Assembly: GCA_037127315.1 (NCBI GenBank)
Contig: JBBBDQ010001939.1
Span: forward strand, 458,501-522,500
From: Ascarosepion bandense
Lineage: Eukaryota; Mollusca; Cephalopoda; Sepiida; Sepiidae
Reading direction: 5' to 3'
Length of the DNA stretch: 64,000 nucleotides
In this document: positions 1-10,439 of the stretch, piece after piece
Layout of the letters: each line of letters starts with the position of its first letter
Numbering within the stretch: position 1 is the first letter of the stretch
The notes under the pieces: model-generated
The model's database searches: none
The model's input: the letters and a program-made list of their open reading frames with translations, nothing else
What the model was told of the DNA's origin: nothing
Position numbers and translations under genes: made by a program

Positions 1-949
1 TTATATCACAGAAAAGATTATTCTGGTGTGATTCCCTTTGAAGAACGATTAAAAAAATTCAGTCTACATCACTTGTAGGAAAAATATAGGTTATCTCCCC
101 TTAAATTCTCGATTAATAGGCTGAGTCTACTCAACTAGTATTAATGAGTATGACCCAGATTTGTCTGCCAAGTGTATTTGGGTATCAAAGAGATTTGAAT
201 TGGCAGAGAGTCTGGCAACCACCAAACTGTGACATGTTTTAGTCCGCTCCCAATGACAGGCAAAGCCAGCCATGAGCAACACTGAATAATCACGACAAGC
301 AAACATCAAGAGAAGATATAAGGTCAAATCTGATGAGTGTTTCTATCATTTTAATTGATTAATATATTGGACTTCTGTTCCTGCTGATTGAAAATAACTG
401 CTGAAGGAATAACTTTAGCAAAACTTTATTCTCTTCACTCTTTCTTTGTACGATTGTACCATTTGTATAAAAGTATGTTTTTAAACTATACAATTTCCTT
501 GTTCTTTGGCCCTCTTTAAACAACTCATATGGAAATTGATAATTTATTATACTTGAAAACTTCCAATAGCTGGAATAACTAAAATGGATAGCATATGTAT
601 CTAGAAGAGAAAATAATGACATCATCAAGTTGTCAATTTTCCACACAACCTTAAACAAAAGTTTAGGAAGTTTATCAATACAAGAAAAATTGATAACAAT
701 TTATTTAAAGTAATGTAGCAATAATGATGAGGAAACACACATGTTATTTAGAATGAGACAAAATAAGGAATTTATTTACAAATTTACACATTTGAAGTTG
801 ACAGTAGCTTGTTTCAAGACAAGTAATCAGACATTAAAGTTTGTAGATTCAATGAATAGCCAAGAAGAGAAAATGTTCATATTAAATCATCTGACATGAA
901 GTAAATTTCCAAAATGCTTTCTTTTTTTTTTTTTAATCATATCACCCCA
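1..949. other. No gene recognised
   Basis: AT-rich, only short ORFs without family likeness. A T tract near 920-934 abuts the LINE tail that follows and is compatible with that element's A-rich end on the other strand. Confidence 0.5.
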
Positions 950-1005
950 AGCAAGGCGATAACACCACTGATGCACAGGGGGCTACGTAAGGGTAAAAAG
1001 AATGG
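936..1005 (-). repeat. LINE 3' terminal fragment
   Basis: Read on the minus strand, 'gtagccccctg..' leads to 'ccttgcttggggtgat' and an A-rich end. The + strand LINE end near 14560-14612 has the same layout ('gtagccccctgcgcag', 'ccttgctcggggtgaaac', A tract). A 5'-truncated copy of the same family. Confidence 0.6.
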
Positions 1006-1386
1006 AAAAGAGAAAGCCGGAAACCACATCCTAAACAGGGAACAAGAGATGAGCCTCTTCACCTGTTCAATAGACGTGGGTGGAGTGTGAACCAGGCGAT
1101 AGCTTAGTCTATCTACTCCAATTGAAAAAAAATAAAGAAAAGAGTGAAAAGGTTGGAAAAGAGAAAACCGGAAACTGCATCCTAAACAGGAAACAAGAGA
1201 TGAGCCTCTTCACCTGTTCAATAGACGTGGGTGGAGACCGGGTGATAACCGGGTGATAGATTAGTCTATCTACTCCAATTGAAAAAAATAAAAATAATAA
1301 AGAAAAGAGTGAAAAGGTTGGAAAAGAGAAAACCGGAAACCATATCCTAAACAGGAAACAAGGGATGAGCCTCTTCACCTGTTCAA
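1003..1386. repeat. Minisatellite, about 2.4 units of 151-165 bp
   Basis: Units start at 1003, 1154 and 1319, each beginning 'tggaaaagagaaa.ccgg' and containing 'catcctaaacagg' and 'gagcctcttcacctgttca'. The second unit has a small extra duplication 'accgggtgata'. It directly adjoins the LINE tail on its left, so it is probably an expansion of that LINE's 3' untranslated region. Confidence 0.8.
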
Positions 1387-1390
1387 AACT

Positions 1391-2150
1391 TGTTTTTCAC
1401 AAAAAAGTTATACAATTGTATTCAAGATAAATAAAAAGATATATTTTAGGGTACTTAGCTTATCAGTTGAATAGAGTTCTTTGAAATTCCCCAGCTCTCA
1501 TTAGAGGCTAATAATGTCTCAGCAAGTAATTTGACACCAGTGTTATTTAGGCATGAGGGACACTGCCCCCCTCTCTCATCTGTTCTTTATCTTCTCTCAT
1601 TTTTCTGGCTTCATTCAACTTTCTCTGCCTTATTGAACTTATATATATATATATTAGAAGCTTTGCCTTGGTCTTTTCTTTAGCTTGGAGCCAATCTCTT
1701 TTTCTATTAGTCAAAATACATTTTTTGTACAGGCTTGCAAATGTGAAAACAGTGAAGAAAAGAGAGTTATTTTTATTTTGTATTCATCACCTATTCATTT
1801 GGGAAACCTATTTTTCAGGAAAACTGTTTTAAGAGAAAAAGTTTTTAAATTTTCATTTTTTTAAATGAATACTGAATATTTATTTTTCTTGTATAGAAAA
1901 GTCAACTTCCAGCATTCCCATTGTTTTCACTCTTGTACTAAAAAAATTGACATTTTTAAATTTTAAACGATTATCTTTCTAAGTTCTTGTTTGCTGTGAA
2001 AAAAAAAATTTCTACATTTAATTAAAAAAATCACTTCGGAAAATATTTAATTGTTTTATTATTTTTATGCTCTCTGATGATGAATCACTCTTCACTGTTT
2101 AGAAACTGAAAAGCTGTAGTCAAGATTATTCTGTCAGTATATGGGAATCC
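1391..2150. other. No gene recognised
   Basis: AT-rich with a short (TA)n at about 1641-1654. No open frame or repeat family recognised. Confidence 0.5.
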
Positions 2151-2159
2151 TTTCTTTGA

Positions 2160-3136
2160 CCACCCAAACAACATAACCGGTCGTTCCAGTTCATTCTGAC
2201 TAACGACCAATCAAATCCACGCATGCATGTTTTTGAAAATGTTTACATCACCCCCCCCCTCCTCCACGTGGAGTCTTGTGGTCAGTCTGTTTATATCATC
2301 AATAGGTCACAACATTCAACATCTATCTCTCTATTTAATGCACATTTCATTAAATAAATCAATTGTGGAATGTATAAGTATTTATTTTGTGAATAAATTT
2401 CAAATTGCAATTATTACGAACTACTTTTTACGCGGACTTATTTCCAACATTTCTTCATTTATGTACACTGCTCTACAGTGTTTTATTGACGTTTACTGCC
2501 GGTAAATATTTATTTTTTTTATAAGTTTTTCATTCGGTATAGATATTTATCAAAATTAAGCTTATTAATGCATGAAATTAGCTGAAATAATTTAGTAGAT
2601 ACTACAGGTTTCTGTGCAAATCATGGACACTTTCGGTTAAATTTTAACTTAAGAGTTATTGGGTTAAAAAATAAGTCTGTTTTTGTGTTACTTTTTTTGT
2701 GTGTGTATTTTTCCTAGTTTTAAATCACGTTTATTAATTTACCGAATATCTCTTTGGAAGAATTTCTATTCCTTTATATTATTTCAATACAAAATAGATC
2801 ACTAAAAATAGAGATTTCTGTAACGAGTCATAATGTAGTATTTGGTTGTAAAACTAAATGCTGTTCAAAGATTTAAAACCCACACCACGAGAGGAAGTAC
2901 TTCGACTACTAGCCGACATCTATTTGTGCCTCAGATCAAATGTTTGTTGTATTTTCTTTATTTGTTCACAAATACTGGTTTGTTATGCAGTTTTGTGTGT
3001 ATTAAAGATAAATGCAAAAGAAGCTATAGAATTTTATTAAACTCTTGAAGATACGAAACGCTTGAAAGAATTTAATTCCTCTGATCACTTGCTGTGTGTA
3101 ATGACTTGATCGACATCCGTTCCAAAGTATCTGTAA
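2160..3136 (+). promoter_or_regulatory. Candidate promoter and first exon region
   Basis: Contains a CCAAT box at 2207-2211, a C-run and the palindromic E-box CCACGTGG at 2264-2271. CpG is frequent compared with most of the window and stays so to about 5.0 kb. A GTAAGT donor lies at 3131-3136. A short frame at 2858-3040 begins with an amphipathic stretch ('PREEVLRLLADIYLCLRSN') but turns hydrophobic and matches no family I know. No downstream exon identified. Confidence 0.25.
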
Positions 3137-4070
3137 GTGCAACCTTTAAATTTTAAAATGTTTTGATTTTTTTTCTTCTTTAACAAAGAAATATCCTTTC
3201 GTTCTTTTTAAAAAGAAAAATAGTCTAAATTTTGCAATTTTACTCTGGATAATTCTAAGCCAAACTAGTTTTGACTTCTTTTTTATTTTATTTAAAAAAA
3301 AAAAATTGATGCTAGACTAGCATCACAATTTTTTTTTTAATTATTATTAATATTTTTTTAATAATTTTTATTTATTTTTTTATTCTTGGTTAATGACACT
3401 TGATGAGAATAATAAAGGAAAAACAGCTGAGTTTTTTTTTTCTGAAGACTGTCATTTGTTGATTTAATTTAAAAATTTATCATATTTTAATTTTTGTAGT
3501 GTACTTTAGGATTTGTTAAAAGTTGAATTTTGTCGTTTTTATTTGTTTTGTTTTTTTTTTCATATAAAGTCTTATTTGCACACTACTACAAAAAGCCGAT
3601 TAAAAAATAATAATCAATAGAACCTTTGTTAAAAATTTAAAAAATATATATCTGTCTGCAAAACTCTGCATTAATAATTTTTGTTTTAGTTTTTTTGAGC
3701 AATGCTAATATTTCCCAGTGAGTTTAAAAGTATTCCAATTAAATTAATTGTAAATTTAAAGAGTTGCTACAATTAACTACAAACAACATTTATCATTTAT
3801 GTTTTAGTATTTTAATTTTACTTTGTACTGCAACTGCGTAAAATCTTATTGGGAGAAAATCTGCATATTGTTTTTGAGATTTGCGGTGACGTATTTTATT
3901 TAAAAAAGTAATATTCATTAGCGTCATTAGAGTGACTAAAAGAAAATCTAGTTTATGAATAGTTTAAAAAAAAAACTACGAAATAATAAAAAAAAAAATT
4001 TTTTTAACTCTTCTTAAAGTTATTTCTTGATTTTAGATTTACCTGTGTAACATAAAACCGTAAAACCACT
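3137..4070. other. No gene recognised
   Basis: Low-complexity A/T runs, moderate CpG, no ORF of note. Confidence 0.5.
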
Positions 4071-4106
4071 ACATTTACTGGGTGCCCAAGACTACACTAC
4101 AGGTAT

Positions 4107-4178
4107 GGGCACCCAGTGTGGATTGAACTTACTACTTTGTAGTCATTGGCAACCAAACATGCTAACTGTTACCCTCTC
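4107..4178 (-). repeat. tRNA-derived SINE head
   Basis: On the minus strand it reads as a tRNA-like unit: acceptor-side 'gggtgccc' complement, B-box like 'agttcaatcc' and A-box region near 4160-4175. It is the same family as 35927-36016 (minus) and 26496-26600 (plus). Its end 'tgggcacccag' (4106-4116) pairs with 'ctgggtgccca' (4078-4088) to make an 11-bp stem. Confidence 0.55.
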
Positions 4179-4973
4179 TATGTAATGCTCTAAAAATTAA
4201 ATGCTAATTTAAATTAACAGTAAAAACTCAGTAATTACACTTTAAAAAAATGAATTTTATAAGTTTTTTAAATAGTCCTTTGTTTTATGTCGATGAGGCA
4301 ACAAACAGTAACACTTTGTAAATTTGCAAAAGCAAAATATTTTTTTTGTAACTCCAAAAACAACGCGATACCTAAAGTTTAAAAAATAAAAATCTTTCTT
4401 GAAGCTTTTATTTTAGTTAAAATTTCAAGTTTCAAGGTACTAAATTTAATACATCCAATGCAAATTATTATTTTATTTTAAAAACTAATATTGATTGGAA
4501 GAATTTTTGTTTTTTCTAAAACGGCTGATTATCGCCCTTAGTCGTCTTTCATCACAATATCATTCTCTGAAAAAAATCTTCCAAAAATAATATACTTTTT
4601 CTGAAATTTTATTTGAGGATTTAAAATATTTTATTCAGAAGATTTAAAGTATAATTAATCTAATTTGAAACAACTATTATTTACTTTATCTATAAAATGA
4701 ATTTTTCAACCCGACAGAAGCAGGAAGCTGTAACAAGCATTCGCGAGTTTGACAGCTTGATTTTTTTTTTTTGTTCTATGGGGACTTTAAGCGCTAAAAG
4801 TAGTCGAATTAATTAACGTGAGCTCCTTTTTATATATAATTTTTAAGTACTCAGTAATCTTAAAAATTATAGAATATATTCTCCGTAATCTAATGTTTGA
4901 AAAAAACTTAAATTTTAAATATTTTTGGTTATAAATTTACTGTATCGTTATTATTTTTTGTGATGTGCACAAT

Positions 4974-5022
4974 CTTAATTTTTTTTTATACGGTCGACCA
5001 GACCGTATAAAAAAAAATTAAG
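4974..5022. repeat. Perfect 22-bp hairpin with 5-nt loop
   Basis: Arm 4974-4995 (begins 'cttaatt', ends 'atacggtc') is exactly complementary to arm 5001-5022, with loop 'gacca'. The stem is GC-bearing at the loop and A/T at the base. Confidence 0.9.
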
Positions 5023-5460
5023 CATTTTTTATTTATTTTTTTCTTTACATGTAAAATTTTTTTTGAATTCTTTTAAAAATATTGGTGCCTCATGTACTAA
5101 GCCTTTCAATTTTTGATGAGTAAATTATAGTTTTTAATAACAATATCACCGAACCAGTCCAGCCAGAAATTTGAATGTCTTAGATTCCTTTCTTCTTTTT
5201 TTTTTTCTCGGATCAGAGCAGATTTTCGGTAAATGAGTCATTGCGAGGGGGAAAATGTTCTCTAAGGAATCCTGTTTTATAGTATGAAGCAGGACACAAT
5301 AATTTCTTGAAATTTCATTAAGTGAGTAACAGATAAAAAGCAAATTTCTAAAATAATTTCATTTAATTGTGAATAAGTCCTGAAAGTTTCATTAAAATCC
5401 AACAATTATTTCATTTTTGCAAGTATTTCTAAATTCAATGTGTTTTTTTTTTATCAGGGA
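5023..5460. other. No gene recognised
   Basis: AT-rich; a 65-codon minus frame near 5.15-5.34 kb has no family likeness. Confidence 0.5.
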
Positions 5461-5740
5461 TACACATTTAGGCGATCATGTCTTGAAATAGACATGAGTA
5501 ACTGGGCAGAAGATTATCCCGCAGTAGGTTGCCATTACTTTCTGCAGTAGACTGGTTACCAGCTAAGGCTACAGAACCAAATCTGTCCTGTTATTTAACA
5601 CATAACTGGAGGGAAGAGACGGATTAATAATTTTTGCAAGGGTATTTGCATGTAAGTGAATGCAAGCACTTCAACTGGAATTTGAACATAGCTCTCTGAT
5701 TTCTTGTTTAGAGCTGATATCCACTGCACCACAATTCCCA
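5461..5740 (-). repeat. SINE, main cephalopod-type family, copy 1
   Basis: On the minus strand it begins with the tRNA-like head (complement of 'ccactgcaccacaattccc', containing A box TGGTGCAGTGG), a diverged B box, then a body with the complements of 'gcagtaggttgccatt' and 'gtagactggttaccagc'. The head plus fixed body recurs at 15.6, 16.3, 27.7, 34.2, 37.7 and 40.0 kb. Confidence 0.8.
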
Positions 5741-5969
5741 TAGTGATTTTTGATCCACTATTGATGCAAAACCAAGATTTTTAAATCAATATTTCGAACA
5801 TGCTAGAAAGAATTAAAAAATTTCATAAAATAATCCAAAAATACTTTTGTCTATCCCCTTAATAATAACAAACATTTTGACAATAAAAATTTGTTTTTAT
5901 CAAGTTTGGGGCCTTTTTTCATCACGGCGAGCTCTTTTTTCAACAAAAAATTGGAGGTACCTTTTTTAT

Positions 5970-5971
5970 AA

Positions 5972-6004
<33 letters not shown>

Positions 6005-6083
6005 AATGAATAAGAAATGAAGAAAATATTTACAAGGTTAAAAACAGTAATTTAAAACAGTGCTCAATATAAAAATAGAGCAA

Positions 6084-6117
<34 letters not shown>
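5970..6117. repeat. AT and AC microsatellites
   Basis: (AT)n from about 5970 passing into (AC)n to 6004, and a second (AT)n at about 6087-6117. Confidence 0.9.
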
Positions 6118-6123
<6 letters not shown>

Positions 6124-7386
6124 GGAAAGCATACAAAATATTGTGCAAAATATTTAACAACAAAAATATGCAAATAGCACAAAACTCACAGAACATATAT
6201 AGGAGCTCAAAAATTCAACTAAAATCACCAAATAAAAAATGAGAAAAATAGCAGTAATCCCCATTTGAGAACATTATAAACAAAAGCAGCTTTTTTTTCT
6301 AAATACAAGCACAAAATTAAATTCCTGCTCTACTCCCTAAAACCACAAAGTTTTAAAAGACTAAATAATGTCCAATAGTCAAAATCTGCAGCCAAAGTAA
6401 ATATAATTAATGAATAAATAATGTAAGCAGACTAAACTATAAATAGCCATAAAACATTAAGCTTAAAGAAAGGAGCCTGGGATGAGCCTGTTCCTTTTTC
6501 TCCACACTTTCCATCACTTCACATCACTCTCATATCTATATATATAAGAGAGCGCCTGTACAAATTGTATTAAGTCTAAAGTTTGCATTTTTGTAAATAT
6601 ATTTACTCTCTGTAAATAAACATAGAGATTTTTAAAATTGTATATAAATGTTGTAATCATTATTTTCCATACCAACAAATTTTGCATATGGGATTAGTTA
6701 TGACTTCACAGAGAAATTTAAATATGAACAAAATATTCTTAAATAAAGGAGTTAGTAATTGTGACTTGCTAAGTCGAAGAAAGGGCTGTAATTATCAGTT
6801 CGTTACCATACTCATTTTAGGCAGTTGTGCCATATTATCTGTAATTATAATCACTGATTAAATGTAAAAATTTTAACTAGATGAACATATCTTCATAAAA
6901 TTATTTAATGATCTTTGGTTTACACAGTATGAGGAGAATCACTTTCTTGACTTGACTTAAATATCATTTAAAAATGACATGTGAAAACCATTAACAACAG
7001 ATTGGAAATGCTTAGAATCTTCCTTCCTGAAAATCTTGCAAACGATTGAAAGTATGTGTGTCTAATGTACCAACTGAAGTAAGCATTTGTTTTAAAGTCT
7101 CATGGTTCTAAACAATTGGTATATAAAGTCACACTAAGAATTATGACCTTACACGTCACACAAAAAACAATGCAACATTGTGACATAAGTATTTTGAATG
7201 TTAATGATCAACCAAAAATTGACTGTTTGACAATATTTCATGGTTGTTTTTACAGTTGTCTGAATTTTTCATTGCATATTTACTCTAAAGTATTTAAAAG
7301 TTAAACATAGTTTTAAAGTTGTCAGATTATAATTGATTTTTAAAGTGAATATACACTAGATAATTACAGCATTTCTGTATTTAATT
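6118..7386. other. No gene recognised
   Basis: AT-rich, CpG-poor. Small (TA) run near 6536-6546. The ORF at 7116-7304 lacks any recognisable domain. Confidence 0.5.
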
Positions 7387-7477
7387 GAGAAAGTGAATCA
7401 CCCAGGCATTTTTATTTGAATATTTATCATTATGCTTATTTCTTTTTAATTTTCTTTTTAAGAGAATGTGGATGTGT

Positions 7478-7625
7478 AGGTGGTGTAATGGTTAAAGAGT
7501 TAGAATGAGGAATTTGTGATCAGTTAAAATTCCAGTCTATCAAATATTTTGCAAAAATATTCTTGGGGAAAAGTATGAATCTTTCTTCTCTTCCTAGCTA
7601 TGGGTAAAATAGCAAAGCAGACTAG
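7478..7625 (+). repeat. Degenerate tRNA-headed SINE
   Basis: 'ggtggtgtaatggttaaag' is a good Pol III A box. About 40 bp later 'gttaaaattccagtc' is a decayed B box. Body fragments such as 'tcttcctagctatgggtaaa' match the main SINE family. Confidence 0.55.
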
Positions 7626-7635
7626 ATATTCTAGT

Positions 7636-7724
7636 CATTTGACAACCTGTATATCTTTATTTCTCGCCATTTGACAACCTGTATATCTTTATTTATCGCC
7701 ATTTGACAACCTGTATATCTTTAA
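7636..7724. repeat. 32-bp tandem repeat, 2.75 copies
   Basis: Units start at 7636, 7668 and 7700, each 'catttgacaacctgtatatc' followed by 'tttatttctcgc'-type sequence. Nearly identical, hence recent. Confidence 0.9.
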
Positions 7725-8221
7725 GTTAAAAACCATATGTGACATTGGTGGGCATATACTTGATCTATCTGTTCAGCATAGTTGCATTATAAAACATAGG
7801 TTGATTCTGTGGGTATTGAAGAAATACAAATGAGAAGCCAAGCAGCCATATTGAAAATAAAAAAATTACACTGTTTTGAAAAGTGTCTTCAAGTTGAAAC
7901 AGCTCTGAACTGAATATAGCATAAATTACATCATCTCTTATTCAATCTAGAAAGTGAATCATCCTGGCATTTTATTTGAATAATTATTATTAAACTTCTT
8001 TTTTTTTTTCTTTGCAACATTACAAATAGAATAATTAATGTCAGTTTTCTTTTTGAATTTTACACAGAAATTTATGAATTGAGATTAAAAATAGATCAGA
8101 ATCCAACAGAATAATAAGATAAGGAACAAACTGAGAAACATTTTTAAATTTAACATGCTTCACTTTTGCTAAAGCTTCATTGAAGAATAAAATTGAGAAA
8201 GAAAAAATTTTGCTATTTTTA

Positions 8222-8477
8222 ATTATTGTGTTTGTTTTTTCAATGATTAAGCAGACTACATGTGCATCTGTTTGTCAAGCAGCATATGTTTATAATTCAT
8301 GTGTGCATCATAATTCTAGTTTATGCAGGATTTAGATAACATATTCGTGTTTGCATGTCTGGTAGGCATTTTTAAAGAACATTCTATTTTAAATTTGTGT
8401 TATGTGTTTTTTATTACTTAAGCAAATCTCACATGTCTGTCTTGTTAAACAGCATATGTGTATAAATTTATTTGTAA
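8222..8477. repeat. Diverged duplication just before the 8.5 kb ORF
   Basis: About 80 bp near 8222-8302 ('gtcaagcagcatatgtttat') is repeated with changes at about 8397-8477 ('gttaaacagcatatgtgtat'). Confidence 0.6.
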
Positions 8478-8542
8478 TTTAATGTAAAAACTTTTCATAA
8501 AGGAATTTTTCTTTTTAAAATTTTACTTCCAGATGATCAATA

Positions 8543-8902
8543 ATGAGTGATCAAAGTCCATATACCATAGAAGAGAGATTGGTGGCCTCAGTTTGGATGC
8601 ATGAACGAGTGAGGAACAATCAAAAAGTACCAATTATAAGGCGCAAGTTTGAAGAACGATTTGGGAAACCAGCACCTACCCCCAGAGTCTTACGAGAGTG
8701 GGAGAAAAAAGTCTTTGAAACTGGGAGTGTCCTGGATGCTCCTCGCTGTGGTCGACCCACAACTAGTGTTGAACGAGTTGCCGCAGTGGAGCAGTCCATT
8801 CTGCAGTCTCCAAAAAAATCAGCACGTAAACGCTCTGCTGAACTCCAAATACCTCGCAGCACAATGCAAAAGATGTTGACTGATCTTCAGCTAAAAATGT
8901 AA
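8543..8902 (+). CDS. Transposase-type helix-turn-helix protein (DUF4817-like), 119 residues
   Basis: Intact frame of 119 codons from ATG 8543 to TAA 8900-8902. Residues about 6-60 ('YTIEERLVASVWMHE..', 'IRRKFEERFGKPAPTPRVLR') form the paired-type HTH found at the N-terminus of mariner-like transposases, annotated as DUF4817 in many invertebrates. 'GSVLDAPRCGRP' (61-72) is the linker that precedes the second helical module, and 'SARKRSAELQIPRSTMQKML' follows. The DDE catalytic domain that normally comes next is absent; the frame stops after 'LQLKM'. A pyrimidine-rich acceptor ends at 8532, ten bases before the ATG, so it could be the last exon of a spliced gene. It is clearly less AT-rich than its flanks and lacks the stops and frameshifts seen in nearly every transposon here. 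Either a recent solo fragment or a domesticated DNA-binding domain. Confidence 0.6.
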   Translation: MSDQSPYTIEERLVASVWMHERVRNNQKVPIIRRKFEERFGKPAPTPRVLREWEKKVFETGSVLDAPRCGRPTTSVERVAAVEQSILQSPKKSARKRSAELQIPRSTMQKMLTDLQLKM

Positions 8903-10240
8903 TTTATTCAATGAAACTGTTGAATCGTGAAAATATTTTTTTCATAAGTCTCTGTACAACTGCAGCCCATTTTTGGTCAGTTATAAAAATTCCTTTGTAA
9001 ATTCGTTTAAGCTGGTGCTCAGATGTTTTAGTTCTACAAACAATATTACTTAAATGAAGCACCCAGTTAGGCTTTATATTATTAAAACGTCTTTTTTCTT
9101 TTTTTTTTCTTTTTTTTTTTTTTGTTTGTAAAATTTTCTAGTCATTTATTTTAAGAAACTCATTTGATTATTTAAAACAAAATATATCTTTATTTCAGCA
9201 GATTTTAATGAGATTATTTATAAATTGCTTGCAAATTTTCAATATATGATCAGAACAAAATGCAGGTAATGTATAATTCTTATAATTTATATCTTTTTTG
9301 CTTTTATTTGTAGCTTCTTGGATACAGTTGACTGAAATCACATACCAGTGATCAATACTTCTCAGTTGAAACCTATATGTCATTTTGGGACCTTTTCCAG
9401 AATGAGTTTTGCTGTATGGGTGTCTCCAGCTGACCCAAATGATTATACTCAGTAGACATGTGTGACAGAAATGGACAAAGATGTCTGGAAATAAATTTTT
9501 TTAAATTTCTTTTGGTTTTAACGAGTGAAGCAAGGAAATAATTCCTAATGAATAAAAAGAAAAATCACAAAGTGAATAAAATCTATGAAGGGGGTGCTGA
9601 AATGTTCTTGAACTGACCCACTTCTCAAAATCAGTATTTCAATGACCAAACATCAAAATATTGATATTTTTGGAAAGTGAGTCAGGCTGAGAAATTTTCA
9701 GCACCCTGTTGTAAAGAGCATTTTTTATTTTCAATGTGACTACTGAGCACATTTAAGAAATGCTTTGAATATTAGAAATTCCTATTTTGAAAGTTGATAT
9801 TCACTGACTTCATGTCAGCCTTGAGCAAAGCAGGTTTCTGAATTTTTTTTTTTTTAACTTGGGGAAAAAATAAATATGCTCACAGTTCAGTGGTTTTTTT
9901 TTTTCTTTTTCTCTCTTACAGTTATTTTGATTTGTATAATGTTTGAACTGTGATTAATGAAGAATTACTGGGGTAAGTGTATTAGCAAAGGAGATTTGTT
10001 GATAAATGTTTCAATGCTTTTGTTTTGCCCCCTCCCCCCCAGCGATAAATTTATTAATATACTTAAATGAATTAAAATGATTTTGAAAGGATTTCATTTT
10101 TAGTAGACTATTTCTTATTACTTAAATTTTAGTGAATACATGTGTTTGAGTAGATGCCTTGTGATTTTTCTTTTCTTTTTTTAAGCAATGTGGTATTTGA
10201 AGTTCTTCAAGATTTTGTGACCTGTAACTGAGTTTGAACT
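8903..10240. other. No gene recognised
   Basis: AT-rich with several long T tracts (9092-9124, 9847-9857). Short frames show no domain. Confidence 0.5.
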
Positions 10241-10314
10241 TGTGTCCTCCTCTGTCAGGAAAAGATGTGCATGCCTTAAAAGGGTAACTGAACTTTACTG
10301 GGTTTTGAAGCTTT

Positions 10315-10395
10315 TTGTAGCTAAACAGCCTAAAGCATGTCTGATCAGACAGTGGTCTCCTACAAAAGGGGATGCAGGTTTAAGCCCTGCTAAGG
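10315..10395 (+). repeat. Possible tRNA-like SINE head
   Basis: 'gcaggtttaagccctgc' is a B-box-like arm with a good stem. 'tagctaaacagcctaaagc' about 40 bp upstream could be an A box. It is followed by a T-rich tail. Only one copy seen. Confidence 0.35.
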
Positions 10396-10439
10396 GGTAC
10401 ATTTTCTTTATTAAGATTTTTGAATGCACAAGTTCCTAG

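Larger units (their letters stand above)
7387..7995. repeat. Direct repeat pair ('gaaagtgaatca' unit) flanking a SINE relic
   Basis: 'gaaagtgaatcacccaggca' at about 7389 recurs, slightly changed, near 7951 ('gaaagtgaatcatcctggca'). Both are followed by 'tttatttgaat.atttat'-type sequence. The segment between holds the SINE relic and the 32-bp repeats. Confidence 0.6.

Noticed and set aside
2858..3040. 60-codon ORF with an amphipathic start
   Set aside because: No family likeness, no second exon found, turns into a hydrophobic low-complexity stretch; mentioned only within the promoter candidate.
7636..7724. Regular repeats considered as a CRISPR array
   Set aside because: Units are contiguous with no variable spacers, in animal DNA.
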